DNA of 64,000 bases from Hormiphora californensis (Eukaryota > Ctenophora > Tentaculata > Cydippida > Pleurobrachiidae), in NCBI GenBank assembly GCA_020137815.1, contig CM035352.1, forward strand, positions 3,045,131 to 3,109,130. The letters run 5' to 3'. Position numbers and translations under genes: made by a program. Positions 10,097 to 27,556 of the stretch are shown piece after piece (position 1 is the stretch's first letter; every line of letters starts with the position of its first letter). Under the pieces are notes generated by a model. That model ran no database searches. It worked only from the letters and a program-made list of their open reading frames with translations, and was not told the DNA's origin.

Positions 10097-12526
10097 ATGG
10101 TTGGTGGCTCCGAAGGCCAGTCCTCTAGCTTCTCCAGTAATGGGGAGGATATGGAGGACAATTTTCTAGTTTGTTGTGCACCCATTGAATGTTCCTCGCC
10201 CTTCACACCAGTCAATTTACATAAGGTTTGTTCAATAACTCCATTCTACAAGGTTGGCCTAATTCCTAAACCTGATGGCTGATCATATGCATGTTATCGT
10301 AAAATTGTTACGCGTTGACGACTGACGTCAGCTGACATATGTAAGAGAAGGGTCATCTTTTAAATATGATGTGTATTGTGTACATATATTGCTGTCTGGA
10401 CCACCAAACCAATCTGAACGGTGCCGCCAGACAGGTATTATAATTTGTGGTATGTTATGTAAGTTTATTTCAGAGTGTGAAACTAACTTCATCCAGTGAC
10501 CAGTGCTCCTGTTCTCTTTACATGCACCAGGCGTGTTTCGAGCAGTTTGAAGATTCCATTCTGCAATTTCTGAGAGTCTCTGGAAGAGCTCGGAGTTGGT
10601 CTGAGAAACAACGACGACAGAACATATGGAGCAAGAAAGGATATGATCTAGCAGTTAAGGCTTGTCAGTGTAAATGTAAGAAAGGATACCTGAAAAAGGA
10701 TTTAGACCAACAGTTCGGTGACTTGGATGAGACCCCACCTGGTGAGGGAGGGGGAGGAGGAGGAGGCAAAGTCGAAGAAAAAGAAACGGAAATCAAATGA
10801 AAAACCTCTCCTTATTCTAACTACATCTCCGCCGAACAGAAACAGGACTGTCTCAGGTAACCTAATTATGGTCCTTTCTCGGAACATGCTCCTCTAACAA
10901 TCTGCGCGTCTTTCACGTTTAGGTCGACCCAAACCCGGGTGTGAATGCTAACAACAGTGAAATTACATGCGCGTGATGTAGTATATCGCATGTAATTTCA
11001 CTGTTGTAAGCATTCACACCCGGGTTTGGGTCGACCTAAACGTGAAAGACGTGCAGATTGTTAGAGGAGCATGTTCCGAGAATGCAGCATTATGACTTCC
11101 CATCTTTCTTTAGTCATTAAAAAAGTGTACACACATCGTGATATGAATATTGATTGAATGAGAGTCGTTGAGCAATGAGCAATCTACCATATTATCCTAA
11201 TCCTAACAGGTTGTTCAACTGGAAGTGATGGATGTGGAATACCACGTCACCACAAAGAGCCCCCATTCTCATTCTCCCGACGGTCAGATTACCATGCCTT
11301 TCTGATGTCCCTCCCACGACAACTCCTAAATCCCTATCATATTAAAATGGAGGACGAGACTTATGGAGGGAATTATGATGAAAATAGGAATTTTGTTCTG
11401 TCCAACCTCACCACGCACAAGGTATGTTACACTGGGTTTCAAGACTGTGTTTTACTCGGTCTTTGGATGGTCGACCCGGTCTATGGAAGGTCGACTCAGT
11501 CTTTGGCCTATGGAGGATGGGGTTGACTCTGTCTTTTAAACTAGTTATTTATTCAGGTGAACACTGTCCATTGCTTTCTATGCCTACGAGTCCTGCCAGT
11601 CTACGATAGATATCCTCTTATTGATGGTGAGTGAAATTATTCAAAATCAACTTTCACTGCCATTCTTATTGGTTCAATTAGCAGAAGACACACATAAAAC
11701 AACCCCCTGCAGGACTGTTTTTTCTTTCCGTCCACAAGTCTCACAAGTCAGCGGTAGAGATTGAATATGGTGGACAGAAGCGATTTCTATGTTCAATCTG
11801 TGTAGGGTGCCTTCACAACTACTCAGCAAGGGTGAGTGACTGTTTTGTTCAAATAGGGTCGAGACTAGAGCCTCTTTTACAAATGTAAAGGATGAAGAAC
11901 ATAACAAAGAAGGTGAGTGACACAGATTGGATTCCTGGTGTTTTCCTAGTGTTTTAATCCTTCTTATATTAGCTTGGGCTCCCTTTAATTCCCTGCCTCT
12001 TTCATTGAGCTCCCTTTAATTCCCTGCCTCTCACATCGGGCTCCCGTTAATTCCCTGCCTCTCTCAGATTGGGCTCCCTCTAACTCCCTGCTATTCTCAG
12101 ATTGGGCTCCCTTTAATTCCAGCTACCATTCTCAGATTGAGTGTCGTCACTGTGGGGAGGAGTGGACAAATGGAAAACTCTACCAGCTTGGCACCCTCTA
12201 TAGTTTCGACATCTTTGCAGCATACCCCTGCTGCAAGAAACGCTCTCAATGCACCAACTGCAAAGATAATGTATGTCCATTTGTAAGAGAGAGTTGGCCG
12301 TGGTCCAAGATCACTCCCACGTTCTCTCGCTCAATCCTCTCTTTCTCCCATTCTCTCTCCCTCTACCTCTCTCTCTCTCTCTCTATCTCTCTCCTCTATC
12401 TCTATCTGTCTTTCTCTCAATCAAAGGACCCCCTCACTATTCATTTTGCCTCTAGGCATCATCATAAAATGTCTGACCCCCTCTTCGGCTTAATTAGCCT
12501 TACACACATACCCGCTCGTTCCTTCT

Positions 12527-12561
<35 letters not shown>

Positions 12562-12734
12562 CTTTCACTGCCTCACCGAAACATCCACCTCATCAGGTTC
12601 TAGAGGGGTGTGACCAACCCACCTCCTACTCCTGGTTCGCCCAGCCCGTTTCTTGTGGATCCTGTGGAGATGTGGATTTCCACTTCTCCAAACCACACCT
12701 GTCCACCTTCAAGATCACCGACCAACATCAGTAG
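10097..12734 (+). CDS. HECA: Headcase-family protein (HECA homologue)
   Basis: Seven exons: 10097-10225, 10474-10856, 11210-11421, 11557-11626, 11713-11831, 12136-12270, 12597-12734, with phases that join in frame to about 394 residues (human HECA is longer). Headcase is a cytoplasmic Cys-rich protein that restrains growth and differentiation of progenitor cells in flies. Signature segments are the N-terminal CCAPIEC, the MHQACFEQFEDSILQFL / SGRARSWSEKQ / NIWSKKGYDLAVKACQC / KKGYLKKDLD block, then NPYHIKMEDE, VHCFLCLRVLPVYDRYPLIDG, CSICVGCLHNY, the LGTLYSFDIFAAYPCCKKR block and a final FAQPVSCGSCGDVDFHFSKP. One oddity: exon 2 needs a one-base frame shift inside the G/A-rich tract 10742-10768 to reach the Lys-rich segment whose donor matches exon 3. 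No other splice choice I tried restores frame. Confidence 0.92.
10877..11081. repeat. Hairpin element in HECA intron 2
   Basis: Inverted arms of about 95 bp (TCTCGGAACATGCTCCTC ... and its complement) with a loop near 10972-10985. The match is almost perfect. It lies wholly in the intron. Confidence 0.85.
11968..12130 (+). repeat. Imperfect tandem repeat in HECA intron 5
   Basis: About four to five copies of a 33-38 bp unit containing GGGCTCCCTTTAATTCCCTG, pyrimidine rich and running up to the acceptor of exon 6. Confidence 0.7.
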
Positions 12735-13523
12735 AAACTTTGTTTTAGTTGCTCATGGACAACTTTCATAAAAATGTTTTTTCTTTCTTTTCCAGGGATT
12801 TGTTATGTGGCAAAAAGCAGCAAAGACGAGTTATTAGTTTATTTTAGAGTAAATGGATTTGTTGGGTCTAGGTTCACGGGATTTTTTAGTAGGAAATGTA
12901 TTACTGCTTTTTGTCAAACAATCCCTGAGCAAAAACTCTTTTACTCTCACCGAAAAACTATATCTTCTCTCCGGCAATGAAAAGGAGAACATATTTTTGC
13001 ACCATGATAAACATTTACTTGGTTTTACAAGAGAACGGAATGTAATTGTTAGTATTTTTTTGTTTTTTCTGTTCAACTTTAATTTGTTAAACTTAATCCC
13101 CCACAGTTCCACAAAATGATCTTCAGCCCCAAAAGTCTGCCTTGTTTTTCTGTTTAACATTGGTAATGGAAAGGCATGCGATGATCTCATATGAAAGCAG
13201 AATTGTGAGACTTTCGGGTGCTCCAGTGCTTCCCCGGCAATTCTCATTCAGAGGATTCATACTTGCTGTAACGCGCGAGAGACCTGAGTGAATACTAAAA
13301 ACAGGGGCGCGTTTGTGCGAGGTAAACAAATCGGCGGAGCGCGGGACATCTCGTGACTGCAATTTGGCGGCCCGCCAACCAAGAGAGTTCCTCCGAAGAA
13401 TCTTCTCTCTAAACTATTATAAACTGCTGCTTCTTTGTATTGAGAGAAGCTACCGGCTTTCCATATTAGGACAAAGACCGAAACACGCTGGTTTTTAGGA
13501 TAAAATTAAAAACAGATGATAAG
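12735..13523. other. Convergent spacer between HECA and RPL5
   Basis: Should hold the 3' UTRs of HECA (+) and RPL5 (-). A minus-strand open frame of 137 codons (12834-13247) has no family features and is probably chance. I see no strong polyadenylation signal. Confidence 0.4.
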
Positions 13524-14775
13524 TTATTGCAAAGCAAGGAAAGCAGCCTTCTTCTGGGCGACTCGTCCCTTCTTCTGTGCCAGGGACATCCTCTGTTTCT
13601 TGTAGCTCTTGGGCTTGTAGTCAGCGGGCTTCTCCTTCTTGGGAGCGGGCGAAGGATCGGCTCGGATGGCGGCGTGGGCGGATGTGTAGACTCCCTCCAG
13701 CATATCTGGCATGATTCCCTCCTTGAGGTAGGCGGCGAACTGGCGTTTGTAGGCGTCGTTATCCTCCTCTAGGAGCTGCTGCATGTAGTTGGACACGTGA
13801 GATCCTAGGATCCTGGCTCGGTGGGCAGCGGCATCGTAGTCGCCTGGAAGGTGGGGTTAGTGGAGGGAAGGATTGGAGAATAGTTGAAGAATGTGCACAC
13901 ATATGTGGATGCGGAAAAACTATGTTAGTAGAATTAACACGACGGGAGGGGAGGGTGACTTACTGGTCTCAGGGTTGTATCCGGGGAATCGCTTGTTGGA
14001 GTGGGGGATATCGAGACCTCCGTCAACAGCTCCCTTCAGCACACCGAATACTCGGGCACCAGCAGAGGTCCTGGACAGACCGACATCAAGGACACAGTAG
14101 AACGCACCCCTCTCACCCTCTTTCTCGACGTAGTAGTCCTCACCATCAACCTTCTCGACTCCTGAAATGGGGAGGAATGAGGATTAAAACTTTTTTTCGT
14201 CAACCAGAAAAAAAGTGGTGAAAATGTACGAAAATATGGGCCATGGGGGGATTAAAAAGATAATAACCATCTCTTGAGCCAGAACTGGTACTTCCACACT
14301 TACCCTTGTAGGTATCGTCGAGCTTGTATTTCTGGTTCAGCCTCCTGGCGAGGAGAAGTCCGACAGCGTATGAAGCGGCGTAGTTGGTCAGACCAGCCTT
14401 GATTCCATACCTGGGCAGCTCTGAGCTCCGGGCATCAGCAACAACCTGGGGGAGAGGAGGTTTGAAAAGGGAGAAAATAGTAAATTGGGGAGACAAAATT
14501 AGCCGTGAATAACTGAATATCATTCAATAATTACCATTTCACCCAGTATATCTCACCTTATCTCCCTCGATGGTAGCATATGCAACCTGGGCAATGATGG
14601 TCTTGTTGGTGAACCTAACGATCAGCCTGTACTTGGGGGTGTTGTATTTATTCTTGTTCTGGACGATCAGCCTCTTACGGGCAAAGTAGTCAGTCTTTCC
14701 CTCTCGCCTCCTCCTGTATTTGACCTGGAACCTCTTGAAGTAGGCCTTGTTCTTAACGACCTTAACAAAACCCAT
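13524..14775 (-). CDS. RPL5: Ribosomal protein uL18 (RPL5)
   Basis: Four exons on minus: 14557-14775, 14304-14445, 13964-14161, 13524-13843, joining in frame to 292 residues (human 297). uL18 is part of the 60S subunit and, with uL5, carries 5S rRNA into pre-ribosomes. The start [15 protein letters not shown], then [62 protein letters not shown]-type core (here [15 protein letters not shown]), [10 protein letters not shown] and a basic tail ending [20 protein letters not shown] are diagnostic. Splice sites are GTGAG, GTAAG and GTAAG donors with CAG acceptors; phases 0, 1, 1. Its start lies 157 bp from the stop of RPL23A on the same strand. Confidence 0.98.
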
Positions 14776-14932
14776 CGCTAGATATGCGGAGAGAGGAGGT
14801 TAGAAAAGGGGAGATGATTACAAGGGAGTGGGGTTTAGAAAGGAGGGTTGTGAAAAGACAAATAAGGGGAGCTGTTTGGGTAAAAAAAGAATGCTGGGTT
14901 TCTCATAAATAAAAAGAATGATAAAACACAGT

Positions 14933-20187
<5,255 letters not shown>

Positions 20188-20484
20188 CCTATAATTAGTT
20201 ATTATAATTAGTATAATTAGTTATTATAATTAGTATGGTAGTTAAAGGGTTATTCGCGGAAATATAATGGGTGTTAGTAAAATCAGAAAAGGGGACTTGG
20301 AGGGAATTGAAAGAACAAGGATTTAGTATTTCTGAAATAGCATCAACTGTTATCAACTGCACACATCGACATCATTAAATATATTTATACTGAAACCAAG
20401 ACTGAAACATGCAAAAATAAAAAAGGTTAACAATATTCTCTCACTTTACACAAATACTGACCATCCATGCACTGACCCCTTTAG
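20188..20484. promoter_or_regulatory. RPL23A promoter and COG7 3' flank
   Basis: About 300 bp separate the RPL23A start from the COG7 stop, both minus strand. It contains ATAATTAGT words repeated near 20190-20235 and nothing else recognisable. Confidence 0.4.
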
Positions 20485-23400
20485 TTAATTTGGTCGCCTC
20501 ATAGCAGCAATCTTGCCCTTCAAATACTTAGGCACCCCTTCCACCCCCTCTACACCTTCAACAGGTGTATTCAGCAGCCGAGATATATCAGTAATATCCC
20601 TAGATAGAGGTATCTCTAATGCCCCCATAACGTTACTAATATAACTAACATCAGAACACAGCTGTTTACAACCTGGACCAGTTAGAGAGGGGATTCTGAG
20701 GATAACTTCGACCAGAGAGAACATGGTACTTTGACAGATACAGGTTAGCCAGGCAAAGGCGTCACCTTCAACATCTGAGATATGGAAGGAGGGATTAGTG
20801 AGACTAGCTGGCGAACGGAGTAATTGTTGTAGGAGTGCTGGAATAATTTAATGGATTGGGGAAATAACTGAAAAGAAAAAACAACCGAAGTCAAGAAATT
20901 TATCATGAACTTACCATCTGTCATGCCAGGGAATTGAGAGAAATCCACCTGTTTCAGGGCTGTATCCAGCGGGGTGTTTTCCTCTGCAAAGAAAGGTTCC
21001 AGTTGTTGCGGTAAAAGGAGCAGGTAGTCCCCTAACTGGGTGATATAAGAAAGGGGGGATGGTGTAAACACCGCACCCTCCTCACTCTGCCACTCCTTGT
21101 TGAGATGTACACCGTGTACAGTGGTACGGACACTACACATCACAAAATCAACACAAAGCTTGTTGGCCAGGTTGATAGGTCTACTAAACATAGCCCTGCA
21201 TTTCTTGAACAGCTCAGTTTCAGATGATAGGGATGAGAGGAGGGAGGCATTATCTGGGGAGAGTTCCGACCAGAATTGTAGAGATGACAGGACATCATTA
21301 TCACCAGGGGTTGAGGTAAGGATGGTGTTCACTGTTTGTGTTTCTAGTTGCTGGATGTTTAGGTAACACTTCTCCTAACACCTGTAGTAGGTTGAAACAA
21401 GACTGGAAGCCCACCCAGTGGTCTTCTTGGAGTCGTTGTGTGGTGCCCGGGTCAACTCCAAATGCAGCGCGGAGATCTCTGAAGGAGAATGGGTGGTTAG
21501 GTGTTGGGCAATGGACAGGTTAAGTTGGGTCTAATATTGGACAATGGGCAGGTTAACTTGGGTCTGATTTGGGGCAAGGGACGGGTTAATTTTGCACCAA
21601 TCCGGAGAATCGGCAGGTTAACTTTGCACGGTGGATCGACATCTGCGCGCCTCAAAAATGGTCATCGCTGTGCCTGCATTGCGTGGATGGGTTGGTGGGG
21701 TGTCACCGCGCGTTACATCAAAAGTCAACCAACAACACTCCTTACAGAGAAAAGGTACACTCGAACCTTGTACACTCAAATGTAGAGTACTGTACATTAT
21801 TAAATACTCACTTGATCAGAGTGCAAATCTTCTCAACGAGCAGATCAAAGTAAAACTCAATAGCTGATACGGTATCGGACAGGGCATATCTGGTACATTC
21901 CAAACACAGGGGAATGTATTCTGATACATGATCCACAACCATCTTAGTGCTAGCGTGGAGCTCCGATACACACTCCGAGCTCGTCTTGCGGAGTCTCTGG
22001 GGGAGATAAGAATTACGATGATAGCTAACGGAAACTTTGACATATCAATTAATTTGTAACTTCTTTAAACCGAAAGTTTATGACGACTAAATTGTTACAC
22101 TATGCGGAAGTTGGAGGGAAGTGTCAGGTGAGATCCCATCCCGCCTCACCTGTTTCTACCCCATCACCCTTACCATTGGCAAAGAATGGATATCCCGTAA
22201 CAGTGAACTCTTAACCTTATCTCCAAATGACAACAAATGTTTTGATAAAGGAGCAAATGTAACCCGTAGCAACTGCTCCCGGCCTTCAGACCCTGGTAAA
22301 TCCTTTGTTATTGATTTAGCAAACCTGAAATTAAGGATGCAATGATGGATTAAATATAAATCATACACTCGAAGTTCCCCAGTTTTTGGCCCTTTTTTAA
22401 ACAAATTCCCTAACTTTTTTGTCCAATGTGCAATACCGACCTTGTTGTAACATTAAGTAGTGTCCTCAGTGTGTGAACGGGTTTACTGGCATCTGACATG
22501 TGACTATTGATATCTGCTAGGAGATCCAATCCCTCCAGACATTGGGAGATAAGAGAGATGACTACTGTCCCGTGGTCCTCAAATACTCCCCCTGACCAGG
22601 ACATCTAGAGAGAAAGGAAAGTTTGAAACAAAAACGATTAACAAATACTGGCGAGACACCAGACCAAAAAATAAAAAACAAAACAAACATTATTTGTTGA
22701 ACTGCATAATATTAAGAAAATAAAAGTAAGACTGTTCATATCCAATAGTCAAGGTAAACACGAGATATGTTGGTACTGGCAATTGGTTCATATCTGGTTA
22801 CGTCCAGGCTAACCGGGGCTGTTCATACCTGATCATGTTTTAGTTCAGTAAGGCGCTGGTAAAGTTTGGGAAGCCACTCCTCCAGAGATCCACCACGAAG
22901 AGAAAGGAAGTACTTATGGAAGGCGGTCCGGTGGGTACGGTAGTAATAGTTGTACATCTCATTTCGTCTGTTCATACCGTTGAACACCCTGTAATATAGG
23001 ATCGCTTCCTCTGTCGAATCACTGCAGGGGTGAAATACAAGATTTAGATCTTATTTAGTTGTCCATACTATCAACTCTGAACATTGCAATCGATTTCTTT
23101 CTCGATATACAGGGTGTCCCATATATTCTGTGGGTCGGTTGGCGAGCTGTCACGCAAAAACGGTGATAGTTGTGTGAAAACAAACTACGGGAGTGTGCTG
23201 GATTAATTCCTTCCTAACTGATGGCTTTGTTTTTAAATTAAATTTCAAAAGTTCATTTTTCATGAATGAACATTCCTGTCATTCATTCGTGAATTCTGAA
23301 ATATTGTTTACCTTGAGTAAAAAACTTTTCTTTGGCTCGAAATTATCTTTCCAATGAGCACCATAAAAATCAAATTGAAGCACCGGATCGCATGGCAGGT

Positions 23401-26170
23401 GAGAAAATGCAAATGCATGATTTTGGCCATTCCTGCGACTTTCAATCAGCTGTATCACCGCTACTTTCAGTTCAATCCTTTTAAAAGTTTGGGTGAACAT
23501 TGGTGAAGATAAGATCTTTGCTCACAAGAAAAATCAAGGTCAAAACTCAAAGTTCATTTTTCATTTTTGGTAGTTCATTCCACTCATTCAGGAACAAACA
23601 TCCCTAAAGTGACGAAAAGGTTTGGGTTTTGTTTGGCCCATGTCCTGAAACGACAGAGAGGTGTAAAAACGTGTTTCCGGGCTAGTTAGTGGGTGTCCAT
23701 GTGATCATTATGATATCTGACACCTTTGCTGAGCCATAATTAAGAGATTTTCTCAAATTCAAACATGGGATACGAGTATTCTGCGATTGGTATCGTGCAC
23801 CAATAACAAGAGATCCCATAGCACCTCAAAAATTATGATTAGCTAAATGAAATGAGTTGATTTACGATTGAAAAGATTAAAACCAATGTAAAGTCGGACT
23901 AAACGAACATTTTCAAGCGTGAATCAACTCATTTCATTTAGCTAATCATAATTTTTGAGGTGCTATGGGATCTCTTGTTATTGGTGCACGATACCAATCG
24001 CAGAATACTCGTATCCCATGTTTGAATTTGAGAAAATCTCTTAATTATGGCTCAGCAAAGGTGTCAGATATCATAATGATCACATGGACACCCACTAACT
24101 AGCCCGGAAACACGTTTTTACACCTCTCTGTCGTTTCAGGACATGGGCCAAACAAAACCCAAACCTTTTCGTCACTTTAGGGATGTTTGTTCCTGAATGA
24201 GTGGAATGAACTACCAAAAATGAAAAATGAACTTTGAGTTTTGACCTTGATTTTTCTTGTGAGCAAAGATCTTATCTTCACCAATGTTCACCCAAACTTT
24301 TAAAAGGATTGAACTGAAAGTAGCGGTGATACAGCTGATTGAAAGTCGCAGGAATGGCCAAAATCATGCATTTGCATTTTCTCACCTGCCATGCGATCCG
24401 GTGCTTCAATTTGATTTTTATGGTGCTCATTGGAAAGATAATTTCGAGCCAAAGAAAAGTTTTTTACTCAAGGTAAACAATATTTCAGAATTCACGAATG
24501 AATGACAGGAATGTTCATTCATGAAAAATGAACTTTTGAAATTTAATTTAAAAACAAAGCCATCAGTTAGGAAGGAATTAATCCAGCACACTCCCGTAGT
24601 TTGTTTTCACACAACTATCACCGTTTTTGCGTGACAGCTCGCCAACCGACCCACAGAATATATGGGACACCCTGTAGTTTCTATCTGGTATCAGGGGCGC
24701 TTAGAGTTTCCATTTCAGCCAACCTCACAATATGACAAAATCACAGATCTAGGGAAATTAAAGCGACTGTTATACCTGTTAAATGCAGCAATAAGCCGGG
24801 GACTAAGCATTGCCTCTAGCCTGTTAGACAGGTTGCTTAGTCGGTCACACCGCGTCTCATAATCAGGGAGGTTAACTAGTGCAGATAGTGCATCTCTCAT
24901 CTCATCTAGCTTGTTAGAGATCGCATCAACATCCTGGAGAGAGTGGGGAAGGTGAGAGTGGGGAGGTTTTATTGTAATAGAGGCCGTGGAGAGGTGGTAT
25001 TATTAGGGGGTAGGCTGACTCTAGTGCTGCCGGACTCTAAACCCAAGGAGGACTCTAACCTTAACACTAACCCATAAACTCGAGCCCAAATAACGGCCCT
25101 ATCACTTCTAAACGAGTATAGAGGCACAGCAAACTCTCGTTTCCGGCCTGACGGCCGAAATCTCGAGTTCGCTTTTCGTGATTTTAGCACTAGAGTCCGC
25201 TTACCTAATAGGGGAGGAGGGGGAGATAATCGGATCATAGGGGGGGTCAGGGGAGGTAGTATAGATGGAACGTGATGAACTAAAGTACATACGTTCAAAA
25301 GCAGCTAGGTATAATAGTAAATAGATTGGAAGTTGGGATAGTTGGGACAGCTTAGAAACTGATAGATATTAATTTGTTATAGTATAATTTACCTGTTCTT
25401 CAAATAGAGTATCAATCTGGTCATTTAGAATACACCACTTATCAGCTTGTTTCAGCCTTCTCTCTGTGCTTATCATACGAGATTTGACCCTGTCCAACTC
25501 CACCACACAAGACATTGACTCGGCTGTATCTTGTTGCACCTGCCAAGTAATGTACACATGTCAAGAGATTTGTAACAGCGGTTTAAATCTCAGGAAGGGG
25601 GGATGGAATTAAAATCAGACTGTCTTTATTAGGAGGTGATCAGGCCGTTTAATCACTAACCTTGTTGATGTCATTTCGAATTAGAGTCATTTGGTTTTTC
25701 AGTAGTACTGCCTCGTTATTCAGACCATGTAGTTCAGTTACCACTCTCGGTATGTCAGACAGTAGTGCCATGGAACTCTCCTCTAGGTTACTGTTCACCT
25801 CCTATTGGGGTGATGATTGGGCAGGTAAGTAGAAATATGTGAATTTTAGGATTTTTCAGACAAGACCTGATCACTTTCCGAACAATAATAGAGATATTAA
25901 GAATGACAGTTAAGTCTCTAGATGAACTGGAGGTAATTCAATAAGTGTACAACATCTACCTGCATCATCAGCTGTAACTTCATCACTAGAGTGTTGGGAT
26001 TTTGTTCAACCTCCAGTGCATTGTTCAACCAACAGTTCAAATCAAAATCATCATCACAAAACTTAGAATAGTCCTGAGAAGAGGGGTGTTAAATCAATGT
26101 TAGAGGGATGTTGGCATCGTTAGGTCGGATATATGCTATGATAAAATCAATAATATTTACAACTCACCAT
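20485..26170 (-). CDS. COG7: Conserved oligomeric Golgi complex subunit 7
   Basis: Exons on minus: 26168-26170 (only the ATG), 25960-26073, 25661-25801, 25393-25539, 24776-24933, 22829-23021, 22441-22604, 22174-22324, 21812-21996, 21382-21478, 20915-21350, 20485-20774. They join in frame to 692 residues (human 770). COG7 is in lobe B of the COG tether, which returns glycosylation enzymes within the Golgi. Matches include the start MDYSKFCDDDFDLNCWLN with LVMKLQL, then LDRVKSRM, LKQADKW, the VNLPDYETRC / NRLEAMLSPRLIAAFN segment, SYITQLGDYLLLLPQQLEPF and the C-terminal TCICQSTMFSLVEVILRIP with KYLKGKIAAMRRPN. Two oddities are an initiator codon alone in exon 1 and an apparent 31-nt intron at 21351-21381 (GTGTTAGG to CATCCAG). 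A foldback element fills intron 5. Confidence 0.94.
23110..24674. mobile_element. Foldback element family A, complete copy, in COG7 intron 5
   Basis: 1,565 bp with inverted ends CAGGGTGTCCCATATATTCT, flanked by TA (23108-23109, 24675-24676). Arms of about 770 bp are nearly identical; the turn is near 23890. TA flanks and the CAGGGTGTCCC end suggest Tc1/mariner-type transposase in trans (inference). The arms carry mirror-image short open frames (23279-23500 minus, 24284-24505 plus) that are palindrome artefacts. Confidence 0.92.
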
Positions 26171-26210
26171 GGCTGATCTTGAGCCTATCTCGATCGTTTT
26201 CACCTAACCT

Positions 26211-27552
26211 CACGGCGTGCCTGGTGAAATTTTAACACGACCTAGCATGCGACGGGAAACCACCACTTGTACGTGGTAGCTGAGGGTCTACAGAATGGCG
26301 CTACGGTGCGGGAAAAAAAAGTCCATGCCCTAAAATCGTTTTTTTTTACTTTTATTTGATTTGGGTCAAAATTGGCTATATTAAACGTGGTCCCGAAAAA
26401 TCCATAATGACTTAGCACACGAAATATGTCACCCCCACCTATTTTTGCACGTAGAATCGATTGCCGTTGAAGTCGAATCTCTAAAATGACTGTAAAATGA
26501 TCAAAAGTTGATTTTTTACCATTTTTTGGAGGTTTTTGGCCCCTAAACCATTGAAAACGTTGAGATAGGGATTTGAAACTAGTGCCAATCGTTAAAATGG
26601 TCATTTTTCTACCAAGAACTAAGTTTTCGTGTATATCCAATTTATGGTTAGATTTGGGCAAATTGTTGAAATCTGCCAACTAGGAGAACCGTAACTTGAT
26701 TTTCTTGTTTTTTGGATTTTGGCATTTTTGACAAACTTCTGATTGAAATGGTCAATCGGGACCATGCTTAAGTTGTTCATGGGACAATTTTCGACTAAAA
26801 TCCAAGATTTCATACCAATCCAATAACAGATCGTTGATTTATAGAAAATTTAAGTAGGCAAAACGGTCAAAATAAGCAAGAAAAGATGTTATTTTGACCG
26901 TTTTGCCTACTTAAATTTTCTATAAATCAACGATCTGTTATTGGATTGGTATGAAATCTTGGATTTTAGTCGAAAATTGTCCCATAAACAACTTAAGCAT
27001 GGTCCCGACTGGCTATTTCAATCAGAAGTTTGTCAAAAATGCCAAAATCCAAAAAACAAGAAAATCAAGTTACGGTTCTCCTAGTTGGCAGATTTCAACA
27101 ATTTGCCCAAATCTAACCATAAATCGGATATACACGAAAACTTAGTTCTTGGTAGAAAAATGACCATTTTAACGATTGGCACTAGTTTCAAATCCCTATC
27201 TCAACGTTTTCAATGGTTTAGGGGCCAAAAACCTCCAAAAAATGGTAAAAAATCAACTTTTGACCATTTTACAGTCATTTTAGAGATTCGACTTCAACGG
27301 CAATCGATTCTACGTGCAAAAATAGGTGGGGGTGACATATTTCGTGTGCTAAGTCATTATGGATTTTTCGGGACCACGTTTAATATAGCCAATTTTGACC
27401 CAAATCAAATAAAAGTAAAAAAAACGATTTTAGGGCATGGACTTTTTTTTCCCGCACCGTAGCGCCATTCTGTAGACCCTCAGCTACCACGTACAAGTGG
27501 TGGTTTCCCGTCGCATGCTAGGTCGTGTTAAAATTTCACCAGGCACGCCGTG
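26211..27552. mobile_element. Foldback element, 1.34 kb, just upstream of COG7
   Basis: Ends CACGGCGTGCCTGGTGAAAT and its complement, flanked by ACCT (26207-26210 and 27553-27556). Arms of about 660 bp turn at 26877-26888. The inner end is 41 bp upstream of the COG7 ATG, so it lies in or beside the 5' UTR or promoter. Mirror open frames up to 145 codons reflect the palindrome. Confidence 0.92.
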
Positions 27553-27556
27553 ACCT

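Noticed and set aside
12834-13247. 137-codon minus-strand frame between HECA and RPL5
   Set aside because: No splice signals, family motifs or composition that support coding.
26242-27462. 145- and 125-codon frames in the foldback upstream of COG7
   Set aside because: Again mirror images of one sequence with no family features.
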